Source: Coprinellus micaceus (Eukaryota; Basidiomycota; Agaricomycetes; Agaricales; Psathyrellaceae). Taken from it: a stretch of 64,000 nucleotides of DNA. Position 1 is the first letter of the stretch. Every line of letters starts with the position of its first letter. The notes below the pieces were generated by a model that saw nothing but the letters and a program-made list of their open reading frames with translations, did not search any database and was not told where the DNA came from. Shown here one piece after another: positions 45,011 to 57,194 of this stretch. Position numbers and translations under genes: made by a program. The DNA lies in contig OX596342.1 in the NCBI GenBank assembly GCA_951394405.1, forward strand, positions 2,356,001 to 2,420,000. The letters run 5' to 3'.

Positions 45011-46278
45011 CTTGTGGGGGTACCTTCAATTCGAGGATTAACGTTTTCCGAGTTGCTTTTGGCGGGTGAAAATGCGATCGATCTAGGGATTGAGCGCTAC
45101 TGGAGTTGGAAAGGTGTTACGCTATTGCGGCTACGCAGAGATTCACTTGGATTGTCGGGTGTGTTCGCTCGTGGTGAAGGTTCAAGTTGCATTAGCGCCC
45201 GCGCACGTGGCCATCTTCCCAGTTCAAAGTCCGCTCCGGGGTTCCATTCCGCAGCTCTCAGGGGCGCCGGCTGATTGCGTAACATCCTTCTCTTCCTCAA
45301 CCTCCACAGCGAAAGTCGGCTCCCCAGTGCGGGACTGGACACCATACCTGCCTGACTCTTCACTCAAACTCGGACAATATAGCTTGTGGAGGGCTTGTGG
45401 ATGTCAGTGTCGTGTAGTATGAACATCCTTGTGGTCGCCTGGTCGTAGGAGACCTGGGATGCAACGCACCACCTCGTGCATGCACGCGACAAGAAATACC
45501 AGCGAATGTATTCCTTGCTTCGCGGATGCGACGGAGCGGGTTTGTCGGTCTCCCAAACCCGTCAACGGGGCCCTCAGAATTCTTGCTCAATTCCTCCGCA
45601 TCTTTCGTCAAGGATTCTTAGAAACGTTCAACGTGCTCACGTTCGTCTTCGCTTTGATACGAGCGGCTGCCAACATTCGTTTGAGCTGACGCTTCTCTCG
45701 TGTCTATCGTCTAAACCCGTTCCGCATGGTGAGCGCTTCTCAATCCCTCCGTTCTCGCGCCGAGCCTCTGGACCTTTTTGAACTTCGCAGATCGCCCAAA
45801 CTGACCCTGATTTGTTGCAGGAGATGTCGTCAGCGCTGGCCAGCCTTAATTGGCACTCAAAAAGTCTGCACCTGCTCATCGCAGCCTTCCAAGATACTCA
45901 TCCCCTTCGCGAGCGGGCGCCTACAGCTTATTTCAAACGGCGCGGAGGCAATCGCACCAAAGGCCTCCCCCGCCACGGTACCCTTCTTACCCAGAAAAGG
46001 CAGGTAGATCCCTCTGTTCACGTTGGTCGCACAACGCATGGTCCTCATGTAACCATGCAGTATTACAGCTTCTGTCACCGATAAGCCGAAATCATGAGCT
46101 TTCATGGCTCGAAGGCTTCTCTGGTCACGGACTGAGCAGTCATCACCAGACTCTTGTGGCGAGAAGGGTATAAATCAGAATAGTCTACGAACCCCTGCCA
46201 ACCAGAGAGTTCCATCCCTCTGACCTCTCCCGGCTGCTGTCATCGTCTTCGAACCATACACGTCGTGTTCGAGTCGAA
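45011..46278. other. Divergent promoter region, F-box 2 / secreted copy 2
   Basis: About 1.3 kb between divergent ATGs. A TATA-like GTATAAAT at 46168-46175 lies about 105 bases before secreted copy 2. Overlapping open frames at 45097-46173 occur on several strands without domain signal. No gene was recognised. Confidence 0.45.
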
Positions 46279-48606
46279 ATGATCGCCGCTAGCTTCCTCC
46301 TTCTCGCCCTCCTCGGTTCCGCCCAGGCTGGACGCAACAACTGGAACAAGCCCTGCTTGTCCGGAAGTTGCTACTACGGTGAACCACTACCTACCCTTGC
46401 TAGTTCGGGTTGGGGTTCTGATCACCTTGATAGATCTCCCCGCTCGCTCGGGTGAGATTGTCCCCTCTGGAACTCTCAAAGTTGTAAGTAACACTTACTC
46501 TCGCCCATTCATCACATTATATTAAACCCTCTCTCAGTGGGGTGCCGCAGACGCCATCGCCGACATTACCCAGGCTGCAGGATGGGAAATCCTTGACTGC
46601 AACAAGGAGAAGGCCTCTCAGGATATCCGTCTTGTCTGTACCGGAGACGAGGCGAAGTGCAACCATCTCTTCACGAGCATCGGCCCGGTTGGCAAGGTTG
46701 TCCGTCTCCCCGAATCTGTAGGTGTTCAAGCTCTCCAGATTCCATCATCATCGCTCAATGCCGCTTGTCCCTCGTAGTGTGGTCCGGCCGCTTTCGCGCA
46801 CATTTCCCAATACCAAGAGCCCACCGAGGTCGACCAAACCGTTCCCGAGAGCATCGCGCGCCGTCTCCTTGCCAAGAGGGACGAGGCAGGTTCTGACCCT
46901 GCCTTGACTCAAGTCCGGGCTGTCCACATTGACACCGACTTCGCGTCTGCCGATGAATCCCAGTATGTGATATATTCTTCGCTACGCAGTAGGTGTATCT
47001 GACTTGGATCGTAGGCTTGGAGAGGTCTTTTTCACTATCCAGGCTGCCAACGTTCCTGGCGCGGATGCTGCACCTCTTCCCGACACCGACGACGAGGCGA
47101 GCTTCGCCGACACGCAGCGCACTGCCGCAGTCGACAATGAAGCCCTCCTCGCCTTGATCCAGGGCGTCGTCGACACTAATGTCGAGTCGATGACTGTCAC
47201 CGATGGTGCGTCTCAGTCGTTTCTACTACTCTTCGACGCCCTGGAAGTTGATTATTCTATCAGGCGTCCAGGCTCGCGATATCACCTTCTTTGACAAGTC
47301 AACCTCCATCGGTCCTTGGTCGGTCGACAGGACGTTCAATCTCCTCGACCAGAGCTTGACTTGCCCCAATGTATCGGGGCGCCTTAAGATCGACATCGCT
47401 GCCAGTGCCACAGCCCTTGCCGGACTGGGCGTCGTTGCCCAGGGCAAGATCATCCCTCCTAAGGTCACCTACATTGGGATCTACGCTAGTGAGTACGCCT
47501 TCCTGAGTGTAAGATGCACTATCTCACAGTCGATATTAGCTTTATCCGCCGAGGTCAATGGTGCCCTCATCCTCAGTGCCGGCCTCACGGGAACCGTCGA
47601 CACCGGCAAGGTGAAGCTCTGGGAACAGGGCATCCCTGGTCTCAGCTTTGCTGGGTAGGTTCAATTATTCATTCTAGCCTATGGTGGCTGCTAACACATC
47701 TGAAATCACGCAGTATCCTTACCATTGGCCCTACTGTCGGCATCTATGGTCAAGCCAGCGCAAGCATGGACGTCAACGCCGATGTGACCGTCGGCCTCAA
47801 GTACACTGTCCAGCAGGCCAAATTCTCCTTCCCTCCCAAGGAGACGGGCGGTGTCTTCGAGCTCGGTGATACCCGTACGTTACTCTGCATCCCATATCCA
47901 TACATCGGCCCGACTGATCGATTCACTGCCTCCAGCCCTCAAGCTCAGCGTATCTCCCTCTGCAAAGGCGACCGGAACCGCGACTGCGCACCTCATTCCA
48001 GAGCTCAGACTCGGCGTCAACGCCCTTGGTGGTATCGCGACCGCCTCTGTATACGCCAACATCGACGCCTCTGCGACCGCCAATCTCGCGTTGGAGGCTT
48101 CTGCCATCATCAGCAACCGTCGCAGCATCGCGCCTCCCAACGCTGAGCTCGTCGCCCTTGCTGCTAGGTCTCTGGACCTCGATCCTAGGGAGGTTAGTGC
48201 CAGCTGGTCAGGATGCTTCGAGATCCTCGCCGGGCTTGAGGCTAAGGCCGGAGCTACGGCCCAGTTCTTGAACATCTTCAATGGCACGAAGGAGATCGTT
48301 CTCTTCGATAAGGATTGGCAGCTCTTCAGGGTATGTCGCAGTTCCTTCCCCGTTCGTGGCCAGTTGGACTGATCGTGAACGTTTAGAAATGCTTCGGAGG
48401 ATCCACCCGCCGAAGCACATGGAACGCTCGCAGGGCCATGGATATGACCTTCATCGAGAAGCGTGCCCTCGCCTGCTCCATCGGCAGCTCACTCGCCCCC
48501 CTTTCCCTTGTCAGCGAGACTATCTCTTCTGCTAGGTGTGTACTATTGTTGCTCTACTGGCTCAAGGTTCTAATGAGGGGCTCATTTTAGCGCCAAGGCT
48601 ATCTAA
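46279..48606 (+). CDS. Secreted two-domain protein, copy 2
   Basis: Function unknown; best-preserved example of this family here. The signal peptide is MIAASFLLLALLGSAQA, followed by NNWNKPCLSGSCYY. The six-Cys domain continues with WGAADAIADITQAAGWEILDC, LVCTGDEAKC and ESCGPAAFAHI, then a dibasic RRLLAKR. VRAVHIDTDF opens the large C-terminal region (TFNLLDQSLTCPNVSGRLKI, AQGKIIPPKVTYI, GALILSAGLTG, QGIPGLSFAGILTIGP, LKLSVSPSAKATGTATAHLI, ALGGIATASVYA), with the style of a DUF7223-type domain (name tentative). The ending is SASAKAI with TAA at 48604-48606. It has at least nine short introns. No GPI signal or membrane segment follows, so it is probably fully secreted. The six-Cys part could be released by a Kex2-type protease. 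Confidence 0.82.
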
Positions 48607-50007
48607 ACCTTTGGCCTCGCCCGAGCTCTCTTGAACCCTTGGCTTCCATAGGGCTTGGACTTCGAAGAGCCACCCGAGCGCGTATTTATTACAAATCAAT
48701 TATGTATACCCCCTACCTTGAACCTGATCTCTGGCTTTCTGAATGGAACGAAAGGAGTTCTGTTGCTAGTGATGGCTCAACCAAGAGCTGTTTCCCGGCT
48801 CTCCTGTGAACCGACCCCCCCTGCTCAGCGCGACTGACCGTTGTGTGAGTGTAAGGGGCTTAATTGGGATCGTAGGCGTGCAAAGGCGAGTTGGGGTGGC
48901 ATTTTTGGGTCTGGGTCGACCCCTATCGACCGGCGCCTAATCTTGAATGTCTTCCCGAAGCTCACGTGATGTGCGGCTCGGCCAATTTCAGCCAATCAGT
49001 GGTTGGGTTCGGCTTCGCAAGCTCTCTCTTGAACTACGACGACCACCTCCACTAGGAGTGCACGCTATTGCCCGACTTCGACGCGCAGTCATACGACCAC
49101 GAGAATAGCTTCCCCCAGGCCCAGCTCTTACGCATCATCGAACCAACCTCTTTCAAAAATCAAGTCTAGCTTGACCACGGAGCCAAGGATATCCCAATCA
49201 CCCCCTGTCCCGACACCCTGGGAGAGAACCCTCGCCCTCGTCGCGTATCACTGCCCCCGATGAGCTTCTGCTGGAGCCTGGAATCCCCGGTAGATGGTGA
49301 ACAGCAAGGCGCTTCCTCACCTCCCGCTGAATGGTCGGTCCAGCCTCCCTTCCCTCCAAACCGTAACCCCCTCTACGCCACATCCAAACCACCAAGCGAC
49401 CCCCGTGCGAGCTACAAACATCAAATAGGGCCAAGATAGTGCTTTACACATTCATGAGTCGAACGAGGCTTTCCAGGGCTTTGCCAATACCTTCAGGTCG
49501 CATCAATTCTGCGCCCACACCGCGTCCGCGCCGCCTTGATGGTAACGATGGTTCTCCAACGGTGACGGTCCTTCTCGTTCTTTCGGACCTTCCCCGCTCG
49601 GTCACTGTGGATGTCCACTTCCTTGTTCGACGCCCACAGCATGTAAGTGAGTGATATCTATGAGAGTTACCTGCGAAATGATTGAGTTCAACGAACAGCT
49701 CGCCAGTTGCTACCACCACCATCATTTTGAATTGGCTTTCAATGTCGGCGTCCTTGCCAACGAACCAGTGTGCACCCTTGAGGTTGATCGCTATCATAGC
49801 GTGTCTGTCCCTCTGGAGACGACATATATACCTCATTCACGAGGATGGGAGATGAAAATAGCTCTCGTCTTCCCCCCTTCCACCTTCGTTCGTTCTCTTC
49901 GTGACGTGGGCGCTTAGTCCCGTCTATTTTTGCCCCTTCGTTCTTCGTTTTTGGCCCAGGAAGGTCTTATTCTTTTTTAAAACTTATTACCTTTTTGAGT
50001 ATACAAG
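48607..50007. other. Intergenic between secreted copies 2 and 3
   Basis: It contains a CGGCGCCTAA variant at 48931-48940 and GGGCGCTTAG at 49908-49917, the latter about 90 bases before the ATG of copy 3. A minus-strand frame of 130 codons starting at 49836 has an ATG but no recognisable domain and is not called. Confidence 0.45.
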
Positions 50008-52397
50008 ATGCTCTCTTCCACCTTCATTTTTCTATCTGTCTCAGTGGGCGCTGTCTATGGTGCAGCCAACGACTGGAGTCAGCCATGTCTTTCCGGTGTT
50101 TGCTTCTACGGTCCGTCATCTTCCTATCTCTCTCACTAATCCTCAGGTTGATGTCCGAACCTCAGATCTGCCTGCTTCTGGAAGCTCTGCATCCGGGACC
50201 TTGAAAATCGTAGGTTCATCTCCTCGCCAGAACATTAACAAGCCTTGACCATTCTCGTTTCGCAGTGGGGTTCTGAGGAGGCGATAACCGATATCACAGC
50301 CGCTGCCGGATGGGATATAATCGACTGCCAGAAGGACACCCTTTCTCAAGATATTCGTCTCGTGTGCACAGGGGACGACGCTAACTGCGCCCATCTGTAC
50401 GAGTCCATTGGTGCCGTAGGCAAGATCGCTCGGTTACCGGAGCGTGTAAGGGTCCTCCTCTCCGCAGCCTAACGCAAGGCTTACGATTCGTTTCTAGTGT
50501 GGAGAGAACGCCTTTGCTCGTATCTCTCGAGCATGGGTTCCGGAAGACCAATCGATTCCGGAGAACATTGCTCGGCGGCTCGTGAAGAGGAATGGAGTCC
50601 AGCCCCAGGTCAAGGCTTTGCATATCGACACCGATTTCTCTGCGGTCGATGCGGCGAAGTGAGTATCGTCCACCGATTTTGAGACTACGCATTCTCAGCA
50701 TCTATCAGAGCCGGCCCAGTGAACTTCGCGATTCAAGCCGCCAACGCCCCTGGTGCGGATGCCGCCGTAACTGCTTCCAGCAGGGCTCGAGAGAAGCGCC
50801 AGTTCGGTTTCGTGAAGAAAGCTATCAAAGGTGCCGTGCCCCATTCCAAACTGTCCAATGAATGCTCAACATCTCTCCGCTCGATTTAGCCGTGGCCTCT
50901 CTTAACACCGTTAACGTCGACCAATCTACGACCCTCCCACCAGTATCCGTCAACAAAACGTTCAACATCCTCGACGAGACGCTCTCCTGTCCACCGGTTG
51001 AAGGCCGTTTGAAGATTGATGTAAGCGTCAAGGCTGATGCCGTGGCAGCGATTGGCGTCGCTGCCGAAGGCACTATCATCCCCCCGAAGATCAGTGATTT
51101 TGCTATCACGACGAGTAAGTTCACCATCTCCAATTCTAGGACAAACTCTCTTGCGGATAAGATGGTTTTAGTAACGCGTTCTTCACTACAATTTAGCGTT
51201 GACCGCGGACCTCAATGGTGCACTTATGATGAACGGAGCTCTTAGCGGCTCCATCGACTCGGACAAGATCAATCTTTTCGAAGTTGGGATCCCTGGCCTT
51301 TCTTTCCCTGGGTAAGCTTCCTCGACGTCCTTCTCTTTGGTGTCATACTCACGTCGGCCGTTGTGATCCAGGATTCTTACAATCGGGCCTTCCTTCCGCA
51401 TCGATGCTCAAGCCGGTGCCAAGTTGGACGTGAACGCAGACGTGACCGTTGGCATCAACTACAAGGTTGAGAAAGCAACGCTGGTATTCCCTCCCCAGAG
51501 TGGCCAGGACAACTCAGGTGCAGTAAAACTCAAGCATACTCGTACGTGACACCTTTACTGTCGCCCAACGGTATTCATATGACCTAACCTACCCGATATC
51601 TCCATTCTTCGACAGCATTGAAGCTCTCCGTCAGCCCCTCCGCCAACGCCACAGGCAGTGTTTCAGCACACCTCATCCCGAGCCTCAACTTGGGTATCAG
51701 CGCCCTCGGTGGGGTGGCAGACGCCACAGTGTTCCTCGAGCTCGATGCATCCGCTACCATGCAGCTCAGCCTCCAAGCTCAAGCGTCTGCAGGTGCGACT
51801 ATCAACGGCCTAACAAGCTCGCGTGCAGGAACTCCTGCTCCTCGCAATATCGAAAGCGACGTCCTCGTCACCGAAGTCGTCGCTGCGCGGGACCCTAAAC
51901 TTGGCTCTCCCAACCTACTCTCTGGGAGGGAATTGGACACCCGGCAAGCTGGAGCTAGCTTCGGAGGGTGCTTCTCTATCAATGCGGGTCTGGGAGTCAA
52001 CGCCGGAGCGAATGCCGAGTTCTTCGGGCTATTCAATACGGAAACTAAAGTTCCTTTGTTCAACAGGGATTTCGAATTGCTAAAGGTACGCTTTCCCTCA
52101 CCTCCCGTGTTCTTTCCCTGTCTTGCGGCTGACGCAACATGCAGAGGTGCTTCGGGAACCAACAACAGCGACGAGCCCTGCGGTTCAATAGGTCGCTCAG
52201 CAGTGAAGCCACGGCTCTGGGCCTGCTCTCCCGCTTGGCACATATAGAAAAGCGGGCATTGGAGTGCCCAGCGCCCGAAGCCCAAGGAGAACTGGTGCCA
52301 CTCGCAGAGGGCGTCATCCCTGCAACGAGGTCAGTCCGTTCTCCCCGCTGATACCGCAACCTGCTCATCATACATCTTTAGCATTAAGGCTGTTTAG
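50008..52397 (+). CDS. Secreted two-domain protein, copy 3
   Basis: Most diverged of the three paralogues, function unknown. The signal peptide is MLSSTFIFLSVSVGAVYG, followed by NDWSQPCLSGVCFY. The six-Cys domain (WGSEEAITDITAAAGWDIIDC, LVCTGDDANC, CGENAFARI) ends at a dibasic RRLVKRNG, then VKALHIDTDF. The C-terminal domain has KTFNILDETLSCPPVEGRLK, AEGTIIPPKI, GALMMNGALSG, VGIPGLSFPGILTIGP and LKLSVSPSANATGSVSAHLI. An insertion rich in charged residues (about 51800-51950) replaces a shorter loop of copy 2. The last exon is SIKAV with TAG at 52395-52397. The reading frame is intact across all exons. It lies in tandem with copy 2. Confidence 0.8.
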
Positions 52398-53090
52398 CGA
52401 TTTTCAAGTTATATTCGGTCATATACCCACACCTTATTTATGGTCACCGCCACTCTTTGCTGCACCTACTGCCCAAATGTTCGTTCTATCCAGACATTAT
52501 CCACTGCACGAGGCCCTGAGATGAGAAGGTTTACAGGACATATGAACGTTCAAGTCCTTTCCCAATTTCGTCCCTGTGAGGGCGGTATCACGTTCTTTGA
52601 GCTCCCCGTGATTATTTATTATCTTGGAGGGAAAGCGCGTAGCCAGACCAACTCCATGAACAGCCCATTCAGTCGAGCTTCGAACCGCTGAAACGCATGA
52701 GCACAAGTCGATCGTACTCACGTGGAGCAGCCATCATCACGGGCGCTTAATCGCCGATTCCATCGCTGGATCGCGATTCAACACCAATGCCCCTCCTTAT
52801 TGGATGAACGCGTCGCTTTCTCTTTCTGCGAAAAGGGTCCTCTACTTTATGTCTCAAAGCACTAGCGTTGGGCTCAGTTGTGCAGATCTAATGCGCGCGT
52901 CTCGCGTCTAGGCCTTGAGATAGACTAGAAGACGCGCCTCGAGGCAGGTTGCGGGAAACGCCGAGCGGAGTGTCAGCCTCGTATATCGATATTTGACACC
53001 TCGTCGATCTTGATCTCCACTCTCACTGTCGATCGGGGCAACCCACCCTTCAGGCGACAAGTTTACCACTTTCCCGAAGCACAGCATTTG
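52398..53090. other. Intergenic, upstream of Argonaute 1
   Basis: Promoter region of Argonaute 1. GGGCGCTTAA occurs at 52741-52750, about 340 bases before the ATG; Argonaute 2 has a similar element (TAAGCGCCC) at about the same distance. No gene was recognised. Confidence 0.45.
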
Positions 53091-56000
53091 ATGCCCCCGA
53101 GAGCAGTTCCAGGGAGGGGCGGCGGTCCTCCCGCTCGAGGCATCCCACGGGGCGCGGGTCGCGGTGCCCCCGGTGCCAGAGGCGGAGGTGCCCCTAGGGG
53201 TGCAGCCCCAGGTCGAGGGCCAGCAGCAGGAGGCCCCGCCAATACTGTCGTTCCTGGTGAGCCAGGCAGGTCTACTATCAGATTACATCGAATTTAACCG
53301 CGAGTCCCCGAGCGGTTAGCTGCTCATATTAGGACCATTGGGGTCAAGCGAGATGGAAATGTCGGTTACGGTCGCGCTGGACGCGTCATCCCAGTGCAGG
53401 TTAACGCGTTTAATGCGACCATACCCAACTCCACCATCCACCACTACGATGGTACGTCTCCACGACCGTCCTAGTTTCGAATGCTGATGTGAGCTAACTC
53501 CCGGATTTCGGAAGTTGGTACGGCGTCTGTTCTCCCTTTTATGCATTGCACGGCTCACGTCAAGGCATAGTCATAACCCCGGATAATCTCCCTGCACGGG
53601 TTAACCACCAGATCTTCCGGGCCCTCCAGTTCGATATCGCCCCAGAGATCTTCACCCCTCAAGCCGTTTACGACGGGCGCAAGAATGTATTCTCTTCCAG
53701 GAGGTTGGATCTCGGTGCCGATGACATGCAAGAGGTTTGTTTCGACATTACTATGGCGCGATTTGTATCCGATATCTCATCCATACCAGTTTGACGTATC
53801 GCTCCCACAAGATGGGGCTGCGGGACCCAATTCTAACCGCCCGCCCAAAGTCTACAAGACGAGATTAACACTAGTTGCGATGATAAATCCCGAGTGAGTA
53901 CGGTGAACCATGATCTGAAGGTCTGTTCATGACCTCGGCGGCAGAGTACTGCAACGTTTCGTGAACGGCCAGCAATCACACGACGAAGAAGCCACAACCG
54001 CGATAACAGCATGTCTCTAATTATTATTATTTCATTCCCCAAGACCTGACTCGTATTCACAGGCGTGCAACGTCGCGCTCCGCATGTCTCCGTCTCTTCG
54101 TCTGACCTTTAACTCGCGATCGTTCTTCTCGCCCGCCCTTGGAAGGGGCGAACTCGATCTACAGTGTGGAATTGTGCTCTGGATGGGCCTTTTCCAGTCG
54201 TACCGCCCCGGACCTGAACGGGCTCTTGTCAACGTCGACATCGCAACAGGCATGATGTACAAATCTGGGCCGCTCATTGAACTTTGCCTAGATGTTTGTA
54301 TCGACTCCCTTCGCCTTCCCCCGCGAGCCAACGTCAACAGGCACCCGAACATGCTCTCATACGAGGGCGGGCTCAGGGATGAATACCGAATCCCACTCGC
54401 GCGATTCGTCAAAGGCATACAAGTGATAGTCGAAGGAGGGGCTCGAAGGGTAATTCGCGGACTCTCTAAACAAGGCGCTCACGAGATCACGTTCGAAAAC
54501 AACGGTACGCGAATGACTATAGCGCAGTATTTCCAGCAGAAGCGGGGAAGGCCTCTCCAGTACCCTAAGGTTATTTGTGCCGAGGTGGGTAGACTCATTC
54601 ATAACCACAACACTGATGGTTTGGGTTGATTAAGCTCCTCCTATCGTAGGTCGGGCGCAATGTGCTGGTGCCGTTAGAGGTGTGCACTGTCCCGCCAGGG
54701 CAGATAGCTCGCAAACAGCCGCCGCCTCACAAAATGAAAGACGTCATCGACTACGCTAAAAAGAGGCCCGACGACCGCTTCACGATCATCCGTCAAGGAG
54801 TTCAGGTGCGTTCCCTACACTATGGTTGAGTGGGTTTTGACCTTGCCTTACAGCACCTCGAGTACGAACAGTCAGAGTATATCCGCTCGTTCGGCATCAC
54901 TGTGGACACTGCACCTGGGCCATTGAGAGTTGAAGGGCGCCTCCTCGAGCCTCCAAAGCTGACATATGCAAAAGGCGCTTCGGTGGTCTGTCTTCGTACT
55001 TTTTTCAGTTGTGTTCCAACATCTGACCAGCCTTTAACAGAGCGTGGATCAGAGGAAGGGTGCCTGGAACATGGCCCAGAAGAAGGTTTACTCCCCTTGT
55101 CGCATAATCAAAAACTGGGCCATTGTCAACTACGAGAAGGGGAATATGTTCAACATCGAGATCGCGAAGAGGATGACCCAGGATTTGATTTCCGAGGCCC
55201 AGAACATGGGTATAACCATCCAACATGTTCAATGAATTTTAGGAAACTGACAATAGCCCTTACTAGGCATCTCGTTTGAGAATAAGCGGCCATTCGTCCG
55301 TAACCTCAACGGGAGCAGTGCCAAGATGGTGGTCGAGGTGCGAGACGTCGTCTTCGCACCTCGCATGATTATTAACCGCCCACTTTAGCAACTTTCTCTC
55401 GTCACAAGGGAGTTGTATCCGACCAAGGAGGTACGACCAGATCTCTTGGTAGTCGTCCTTCCGGATGGCGGAGACGAGCTCTACGCAGCGGTAAAACAGT
55501 ATGTCCCCGTGACTCCTTCTCGCATGAGTCTCAGCTTACTTTGCGTTTTAGCTTCGGAGATATTGCTGGCGGCGTCACGACCCAATGCATCAAGTCTCGC
55601 AACTGCTCTAAAACCAACCCTCAGTTCTGGGCGAATGTCTTGCTTAAGTGAGTGATCCCTTTCAAGTTCTGCCGCGAACGTACTGATACCAAAGGGTGAC
55701 TTGAAGGATCAACGTGAAACTGGGGGGTACCAATTGGATCCCCACGAGCATCCCTGGGGCCTCGAAGCTCGATGATGCTACCAATCCGACGATCATCATG
55801 GGTAAGGCTCCTCGTCCATCCTGGTCGTATTGTCTGGTGTATAAACGCTCCTTGTAGGGGCCGACGCCATACATCCAGCGCCGGGTGCCGACGGTCGCCC
55901 GTCGTTCACAGCTCTTGTTTCAAGTGTGGACAAGAATTGCGTAAGGTATGTAGCGATCAACAGCGTCCAAGAGGGAAGACTCGAGATCATCGAGGACCTC

Positions 56001-57194
56001 AAGAGGATGGTCATTGTGAGCAGCCAATTCCAACAGATGTTCGTAATCTCATGTTGGTTTCTGTAGCATTGTCTCAAGAAGTGGGTGGACTACCGTCAGC
56101 ATAAGGAGCAGCAGCGGCTCCTCAAGCCCCGTCGCTTGATATTCTTCCGAGGTACGGCCTTAAACTGATTTCAATGACCACCCTCGGAGCTCACCCACTG
56201 CGACCTCTTCACTAGATGGGGTATCCGAGGGCCAATTTGCACAGGTACTCGATCACGAGCTGCGGCTCATCAAAGGTCAGCTGACGCTGTACTCTAATAC
56301 AGTATGGAGGATGGTGACAGGGAATCTCGCTTTCAGAGGCACTTGTTGAGTTGGGCATGCAGGAGTGTAAGGTTACCTTTGTCGTCGTCGGAAAGCGTCA
56401 TCATATTCGGTGAGCACACTTTCCTTCACATCCTCTCTTCTCAAAGTCACTCTCTGAGACCACCTGGCCACTGTGCGATATAGATTCAACCCCGTAAGTG
56501 ACGGTGACAAAGACATGTCTGGGAACGCGTTTGCGGGGCTCGTCGTCGATAAGGGGATCGGCCACCCCGTCGAATTCGACTTCTATCTTCAAAGCCAGGG
56601 TGGGCTCCTGGGAACGAGCAGGTCATCGCACTACAACGTTCTGTACGATGTAAGTCTTTCTTCTGGGTTTGGGTCGGTTACTAATTTCCCTTGTTACTCA
56701 GGACAACAAATTCACGTACGCCTCGATCTTGCCTCGATCACTCGCTCGCTCAGACGCAGTACTGACCATCCTATGACTGCATAGTGCGGACGCCCTTCAG
56801 ACCCTCGCATTCGCCTTGTGCCATGTCTATGCACGCGCAACCCGTTCGGTCTCCATCCCAGCACCTGTCTACTGTATGTCCTCACCCTCTGGCTTGTCAC
56901 GCATTGTAACTTATTCTCTCTGACCCTAGATGCCGACATCGTATGCTCTCGCGCCAAGACCCACTTCGACCCTACCGGGGACGCCTTCTTCTCCGACTCC
57001 GGTACGGTTTCTAGCCAGGGAGCGGCCGCCCAGCTGGTTTTGTTTAAGGATAACTTCAAGCCGCTCTCAGCGTTTGCGCAGAATAGGATGTATTTCTCTG
57101 TGAGTTTCTACCGAGTTTCTACTTTTTTGCCTGCCGTCGTGACCTTGGCCCAATGAGCACACTTGCTTCAACTTACTGACTTGAATAACAGTGA
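53091..57194 (+). CDS. Argonaute 1 (RNA-silencing slicer)
   Basis: Small-RNA-guided RNA-binding protein, catalytic core of RISC. The ATG at 53091 opens a Gly/Arg/Pro-rich N-terminus. Then come the N-domain ([37 protein letters not shown]), linker ([16 protein letters not shown]), PAZ (about 54300-54800), MID ([19 protein letters not shown]) and PIWI. All four RNase-H-type acidic positions are present: GADAIHP (Asp), RLEIIEDL (Glu), [11 protein letters not shown] (Asp, across an intron at about 56150-56215) and YYAD (about 56928-56939), making a DEDD tetrad. The fourth position may be His or Asp in active Argonautes, so slicing is plausible. Many short introns; the last exon seems to contribute only a TGA (57192-57194) after RMYFS. 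It is a paralogue of the convergent gene at 59225-63157. Confidence 0.9.

Noticed and set aside
49444..49836. Minus-strand frame of 130 codons between secreted copies 2 and 3
   Set aside because: ATG present but composition is basic and low-information with no domain; insufficient to call.
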